Part shown: piece by piece, positions 57,767 through 64,000 of the stretch
Numbering within the stretch: position 1 is the first letter of the stretch
Layout: every line of letters begins with the position of its first letter
The notes under the pieces: generated by a model
Database searches by the model: none
What the model was told of the DNA's origin: nothing
What the model saw: the letters and a program-made list of their open reading frames with translations, nothing else
Source: Bacillus inaquosorum KCTC 13429
GTDB lineage: Bacteria > Bacillota > Bacilli > Bacillales > Bacillaceae
Direction: 5' to 3'
NCBI RefSeq assembly: GCF_000332645.1
Contig: NZ_AMXN01000001.1
Coordinates: forward strand, 764,375-828,374
Length of the DNA stretch: 64,000 nt
Translations under genes and position numbers: made by a program

Positions 57767-58879
57767 TTGTATATCCAGAACTTAGAGCTGACATCTTACC
57801 GCAACTACGACCATGCCGAACTGCAATTTGAAAATAAAGTAAATGTGATCATCGGAGAAAACGCCCAGGGGAAAACAAACCTCATGGAGGCGATCTATGT
57901 CTTGTCCATGGCGAAATCGCACCGGACATCAAATGACAAAGAACTTATACGGTGGGACAAAGACTATGCTAAAATAGAGGGAAGAGTGATGAAGCAAAAC
58001 GGGACGATCCCGATGCAGCTCGTCATCTCCAAAAAGGGTAAAAAGGGCAAGGTCAATCATATTGAACAGCAAAAGCTCAGCCAGTATGTCGGGGCCCTCA
58101 ACACCATCATGTTTGCGCCTGAAGATTTAAATCTTGTAAAGGGAAGCCCTCAAGTGAGAAGGCGGTTTCTTGACATGGAAATCGGACAGGTTTCTCCTGT
58201 TTACCTGTATGACCTTTCTCTTTACCAGAAAATCCTTTCTCAGCGAAATCATTTTTTGAAGCAGCTGCAAACAAGAAAACAAACTGACAGAACGATGCTC
58301 GATGTTTTGACCGATCAGCTTGTGGAAGTTGCGGCAAAAGTCGTCGTAAAACGCCTGCAGTTTACAGCACAGCTCGAAAAATGGGCGCAGCCAATTCATG
58401 CGGGCATCTCAAGAGGGTTAGAAGAGCTGACCCTAAAGTACCATACGGCTCTTGAGGTATCAGATCCTGAAGACTTGTCGAAAATAGGAGATAGCTATCA
58501 AGAAGCGTTTTCTAAATTAAGAGAAAAAGAAATCGAGCGCGGTGTTACGCTGTCAGGGCCTCATCGTGACGATGTTCTTTTCTATGTGAACGGACGCGAT
58601 GTGCAGACGTATGGTTCTCAAGGACAGCAGCGAACGACGGCATTGTCCCTTAAGCTGGCGGAAATTGACCTGATCCATGAAGAAATCGGAGAATATCCCA
58701 TTTTACTATTGGATGATGTACTGAGTGAGCTGGATGATTATCGCCAGTCACACTTGCTTCATACGATCCAAGGCCGTGTACAAACGTTTGTCACAACGAC
58801 AAGCGTTGATGGCATTGATCACGAAACCTTACGTCAAGCAGGAATGTTCCGTGTGCAAAACGGTGCGTTAGTGAAGTGA
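57767..58879 (+). CDS. recF: DNA repair and recombination ATPase RecF
   Basis: A 370-residue SMC-like ABC ATPase: Walker [10 protein letters not shown] (~30-38), signature motif LSGPHRDD and Walker [13 protein letters not shown]. It helps load RecA at gaps. It starts at TTG 57767 after AAAGCGGGTGA. In one operon with rlbA, remB and gyrB. Confidence 0.98.
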   Translation: MYIQNLELTSYRNYDHAELQFENKVNVIIGENAQGKTNLMEAIYVLSMAKSHRTSNDKELIRWDKDYAKIEGRVMKQNGTIPMQLVISKKGKKGKVNHIEQQKLSQYVGALNTIMFAPEDLNLVKGSPQVRRRFLDMEIGQVSPVYLYDLSLYQKILSQRNHFLKQLQTRKQTDRTMLDVLTDQLVEVAAKVVVKRLQFTAQLEKWAQPIHAGISRGLEELTLKYHTALEVSDPEDLSKIGDSYQEAFSKLREKEIERGVTLSGPHRDDVLFYVNGRDVQTYGSQGQQRTTALSLKLAEIDLIHEEIGEYPILLLDDVLSELDDYRQSHLLHTIQGRVQTFVTTTSVDGIDHETLRQAGMFRVQNGALVK

Positions 58880-58896
58880 AGAAATGAGGTGGGCAA

Positions 58897-59142
58897 TTGT
58901 ATATTCATTTAGGTGATGACTTTGTGGTTTCAACACGAGATATTGTCGGCATTTTTGACTTTAAAGCCAACATGTCGCCTATTGTTGAAGAATTTCTGAA
59001 AAAACAGAAACACAAGGTGGTGCCTTCCGTAAACGGCACGCCCAAATCTATCGTAGTCACGGTTCAGAATATATATTACTCTCCCTTATCTTCCAGCACA
59101 TTAAAAAAACGTGCGCAATTTATGTTTGAAATAGATTCTTAG
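58897..59142 (+). CDS. remB: RemA-like regulator RemB (YaaB)
   Basis: An 81-residue protein of the RemA/DUF370 family (HLGDDFVVSTRDIVGIFD; VTVQNIYYSPLSSSTLKKR). RemB promotes biofilm matrix expression in B. subtilis. TTG 58897 is the start, after GAGGTGGG. Between recF and gyrB. Confidence 0.93.
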   Translation: MYIHLGDDFVVSTRDIVGIFDFKANMSPIVEEFLKKQKHKVVPSVNGTPKSIVVTVQNIYYSPLSSSTLKKRAQFMFEIDS

Positions 59143-59180
59143 AAATTTTTTATCAGAATATATCGTTAAGAAAAGTGTAG

Positions 59181-61112
<1,932 letters not shown>

Positions 61113-61113
61113 T

Positions 61114-61153
61114 ATAAAAAGCCTTATTTCCAATAAGAAATAAGGCTTTTTTC
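61114..61153 (+). terminator. Terminator of gyrB
   Basis: AAAAAGCCTTATTTC pairs with GAAATAAGGCTTTTT around a 6-nt loop, a strong intrinsic terminator between gyrB and gyrA. The rest of 61154-61321 is the gyrA promoter region. Confidence 0.9.
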
Positions 61154-61321
61154 TGAACGAGACCAGACTCAGTAAAGCTTGTAATACCTATATATTCTAG
61201 CAATTTAATGTGTATAATCATAAGTTTATTGATATAATGGAGAATAGTGAAATCGTATTGAAGATCATAATGGACAATCTACTCCCACATATTTCATGTG
61301 ATACTTCAGGGAGGTTTTTTA

Positions 61322-63787
61322 ATGAGTGAACAAAACACACCACAAGTTCGTGAAATAAATATCAGTCAGGAAATGCGTACGTCCTTCTTGGATTATGCAA
61401 TGAGCGTTATTGTGTCCCGTGCTCTTCCAGATGTTCGTGACGGTTTAAAACCGGTTCACAGACGGATTTTATACGCAATGAATGATTTGGGCATGACGAG
61501 TGACAAGCCTTATAAAAAATCTGCGCGTATCGTCGGAGAAGTTATCGGGAAATACCACCCGCACGGTGATTCAGCGGTATATGAATCCATGGTCAGAATG
61601 GCGCAGGATTTCAACTATCGTTACATGCTCGTTGACGGTCACGGAAACTTCGGTTCTGTTGACGGAGACTCAGCGGCTGCCATGCGTTATACAGAAGCAA
61701 GAATGTCTAAAATCTCGATGGAAATTCTTCGAGATATCACAAAAGACACAATCGATTATCAGGACAACTATGACGGGTCAGAAAGAGAACCGGTTGTTAT
61801 GCCTTCAAGGTTCCCGAATCTGCTCGTGAACGGTGCTGCCGGGATTGCGGTAGGTATGGCAACAAATATTCCTCCGCACCAGCTTGGGGAAATCATTGAC
61901 GGCGTACTTGCGGTCAGTGAGAACCCGGACATTACAATCCAGGAGCTGATGGAAGTCATTCCGGGTCCTGATTTCCCGACTGCGGGTCAAATCTTGGGAC
62001 GCAGCGGTATCCGGAAAGCATACGAATCTGGCCGAGGCTCTATCACGATCCGGGCAAAAGCTGAGATTGAACAAACATCTTCAGGTAAAGAAAGAATTAT
62101 CGTTACAGAGTTACCTTACCAAGTAAATAAGGCGAAATTAATAGAGAAAATTGCTGATCTCGTTAGGGACAAGAAGATAGAGGGCATCACAGATCTTCGT
62201 GATGAGTCAGATCGTACAGGTATGAGAATTGTCATTGAAATCAGACGCGATGCCAATGGTAATGTTATTCTAAACAATCTGTACAAACAAACTGCTCTAC
62301 AAACATCTTTTGGTATCAACCTGCTTGCACTTGTTGACGGTCAGCCAAAAGTTTTAAATCTAAAGCAATGTCTGGAGCATTACCTTGACCATCAAAAAGT
62401 CGTGATCAGACGCCGTACTGCTTATGAATTGCGTAAAGCGGAAGCGAGAGCTCACATCTTGGAAGGTTTGAGAGTAGCTCTGGATCATCTCGATGCAGTT
62501 ATTTCCCTTATCCGTAATTCCCAAACGGCTGAGATCGCGAGAACAGGTTTAATTGAACAATTCTCACTGACAGAGAAGCAAGCACAAGCGATCCTCGACA
62601 TGAGGCTGCAGCGTTTAACAGGACTGGAACGTGAAAAGATCGAAGAAGAATACCAATCTCTAGTTAAACTAATTGGAGAGCTAAAAGACATCTTGGCAAA
62701 CGAATATAAAGTGCTTGAGATCATCCGTGAAGAACTCACGGAAATCAAAGAGCGTTTTAACGATGAAAGACGTACCGAGATCGTCACTTCTGGATTAGAG
62801 ACAATTGAAGATGAAGATCTCATTGAGAGAGAAAATATCGTAGTGACTCTGACACACAACGGATATATTAAACGTCTCCCTGCATCAACTTACCGCAGTC
62901 AAAAACGGGGCGGAAAAGGCGTACAGGGAATGGGAACAAACGAAGATGATTTCGTTGAACATTTGATCTCTACTTCAACTCATGACACGATTCTCTTCTT
63001 CTCGAACAAGGGGAAAGTGTATCGTGCAAAAGGGTATGAAATCCCTGAGTATGGCAGAACAGCAAAAGGAATCCCGATTATTAACCTGCTGGAGGTAGAA
63101 AAGGGTGAATGGATTAACGCGATTATTCCAGTCACTGAATTCAATGCGGATCTTTACCTTTTCTTCACAACAAAGCACGGGGTTTCAAAACGAACTTCGC
63201 TGTCTCAGTTTGCTAATATCCGCAACAATGGCCTGATCGCTCTGAGTCTTCGTGAGGATGATGAATTGATGGGTGTACGTCTAACTGACGGTACAAAACA
63301 AATTATCATCGGAACGAAAAATGGATTGCTGATCCGTTTCCCTGAAACAGATGTCCGGGAAATGGGAAGAACTGCGGCAGGCGTAAAAGGCATCACCCTG
63401 ACCGATGACGATGTTGTTGTCGGCATGGAGATATTAGAGGAAGAATCACATGTCCTTATCGTAACTGAAAAAGGTTACGGAAAACGAACTCCGGCTGAAG
63501 AGTATAGAACCCAAAGCCGGGGCGGAAAAGGACTCAAAACAGCGAAAATCACTGAGAACAACGGCCAATTAGTAGCAGTGAAAGCTACTAAAGGTGAAGA
63601 GGATCTAATGATTATTACAGCCAGCGGTGTACTCATTAGAATGGACATCGATGACATCTCAACTACCGGACGTGTCACTCAAGGTGTACGCCTCATCAGA
63701 ATGGCAGAAGAAGAGCATGTTGCTACAGTAGCACTAGTAGAAAAAAACGAAGAAGATGAGCAAGAAGAAACACAAGAAGAAGTGTGA
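61322..63787 (+). CDS. gyrA: DNA gyrase subunit A
   Basis: An 821-residue catalytic subunit. The active-site Tyr lies in [10 protein letters not shown] (~residue 123). The quinolone-resistance region [18 protein letters not shown] keeps the sensitive-type Ser and Glu. The C-terminal beta-pinwheel has the GyrA box [10 protein letters not shown] (~540) and an acidic tail ([12 protein letters not shown]). ATG 61322 after GGGAGG. Confidence 0.98.
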   Translation: MSEQNTPQVREINISQEMRTSFLDYAMSVIVSRALPDVRDGLKPVHRRILYAMNDLGMTSDKPYKKSARIVGEVIGKYHPHGDSAVYESMVRMAQDFNYRYMLVDGHGNFGSVDGDSAAAMRYTEARMSKISMEILRDITKDTIDYQDNYDGSEREPVVMPSRFPNLLVNGAAGIAVGMATNIPPHQLGEIIDGVLAVSENPDITIQELMEVIPGPDFPTAGQILGRSGIRKAYESGRGSITIRAKAEIEQTSSGKERIIVTELPYQVNKAKLIEKIADLVRDKKIEGITDLRDESDRTGMRIVIEIRRDANGNVILNNLYKQTALQTSFGINLLALVDGQPKVLNLKQCLEHYLDHQKVVIRRRTAYELRKAEARAHILEGLRVALDHLDAVISLIRNSQTAEIARTGLIEQFSLTEKQAQAILDMRLQRLTGLEREKIEEEYQSLVKLIGELKDILANEYKVLEIIREELTEIKERFNDERRTEIVTSGLETIEDEDLIERENIVVTLTHNGYIKRLPASTYRSQKRGGKGVQGMGTNEDDFVEHLISTSTHDTILFFSNKGKVYRAKGYEIPEYGRTAKGIPIINLLEVEKGEWINAIIPVTEFNADLYLFFTTKHGVSKRTSLSQFANIRNNGLIALSLREDDELMGVRLTDGTKQIIIGTKNGLLIRFPETDVREMGRTAAGVKGITLTDDDVVVGMEILEEESHVLIVTEKGYGKRTPAEEYRTQSRGGKGLKTAKITENNGQLVAVKATKGEEDLMIITASGVLIRMDIDDISTTGRVTQGVRLIRMAEEEHVATVALVEKNEEDEQEETQEEV

Positions 63788-63789
63788 GG

Positions 63790-63822
63790 AAAAGCGCAGC
63801 TGAAACAGCTGCGCTTTTTTAT
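63790..63822 (+). terminator. Terminator of gyrA
   Basis: AAAGCGCAGCTG pairs with CAGCTGCGCTTT, then TTTT. Confidence 0.9.
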
Positions 63823-63833
63823 GTCCATACCCC

Positions 63834-63861
63834 TTTACAGTCTTAAAAATTATGGTATAAT
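63834..63861 (+). promoter_or_regulatory. rRNA operon promoter P1
   Basis: TTTACA (63834-63839), 16-base spacer, TATAAT (63856-63861). First of two tandem promoters before the ribosomal RNA operon, by position rrnO. Confidence 0.8.
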
Positions 63862-63920
63862 CATTTCTGTTGTCTTTTAAAAGACACAAACATGACTAGT
63901 AAAACTTTTTTAAAAAAGTG

Positions 63921-63949
63921 TTGACCTAGTTAACTAAAAATGTTACTAT
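63921..63949 (+). promoter_or_regulatory. rRNA operon promoter P2 and start of leader
   Basis: TTGACC (63921-63926), exactly 17 bases, TACTAT (63944-63949). The following 63960-64000 carries the leader ending GTTCTTTGAAAACTAAACAA, the usual stretch before Bacillus 16S rRNA, whose gene is outside the window. Confidence 0.88.
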
Positions 63950-64000
63950 TAAGTAGTCGCTTCGAGAGAAGCACACAAAGTTCTTTGAAAACTAAACAAG

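Noticed and set aside
63890..64000. Start of 16S rRNA within the window
   Set aside because: The last bases match the leader that precedes the mature 16S 5' end; the gene itself begins after position 64000.

Overview
The window is chromosomal DNA from a member of the Bacillus subtilis group and spans the replication origin. The evidence is the gene order around dnaA, the near-identity of many predicted proteins to those I remember from B. subtilis 168, and the transition from mostly leftward genes to uniformly rightward genes at dnaA. It is not strain 168: several loci are missing, replaced or extra. I name genes by remembered B. subtilis symbols and could not run alignments.

Layout. 1-8.8 kb: yycA, the yybS-gdpP-rplI operon (membrane protein, c-di-AMP phosphodiesterase, ribosomal protein L9), a small membrane-protein gene beside a near-consensus parS site, cotF, hypR, ppaC, and the lipoprotein gene yybP with a small basic-peptide gene. 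8.8-22.5 kb: accessory genes of the yybO-to-yyaS type (MFS transporters, LysR/MarR/HxlR regulators, GNAT acetyltransferases, pentapeptide-repeat protein). A four-gene module (LysR regulator, LysE-type exporter, class I aminotransferase, VOC protein) lies between yybC and yybB, and I do not remember it at this place in 168. 22.5-30.5 kb: the most unusual part. Successive accessory cassettes (small membrane protein; tyrosinase-like protein with a decayed neighbour; tet(L) with its leader peptide; yyaQ; a MmyB-type regulator with a second fabF) are separated by partial direct repeats of the first ~57 codons of yyaL. The repeats end at or near the codons of the YyaL thioredoxin-type Cys-His-Trp-Cys motif, and the intact yyaL follows the last cassette. 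This looks like repeated, polar insertion at one chromosomal site, with each event displacing the old 5' end of yyaL and supplying a new one. No recombinase gene is visible.

32.5-35.5 kb: yyaK, yyaJ and yyaH, with maa apparently deleted down to a C-terminal scrap. 35.5-54.1 kb: the conserved left flank of oriC (ccpB, exoA, rpsF-ssbA-rpsR, ychF, yyaE, yyzM, yyaD, yyaC, soj-spo0J with an internal parS, yyaB, noc, rsmG, mnmG, mnmE, jag, spoIIIJ, rnpA, rpmH). 54.1-64.0 kb: oriC proper (DnaA-box clusters on both sides of dnaA and an AT-rich unwinding region), then dnaN, rlbA, recF, remB, gyrB and gyrA, and finally the tandem promoters and leader of a ribosomal RNA operon whose 16S gene begins beyond the window.

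Together the conserved genes carry out replication initiation (dnaA, dnaN, recF, gyrAB, ssbA), origin segregation and nucleoid occlusion (soj, spo0J, noc, parS), tRNA modification and processing (mnmE, mnmG, rnpA), membrane insertion (spoIIIJ) and translation (rpsF, rpsR, rpmH, rplI). The accessory part mainly encodes efflux, small-molecule modification and their regulators.
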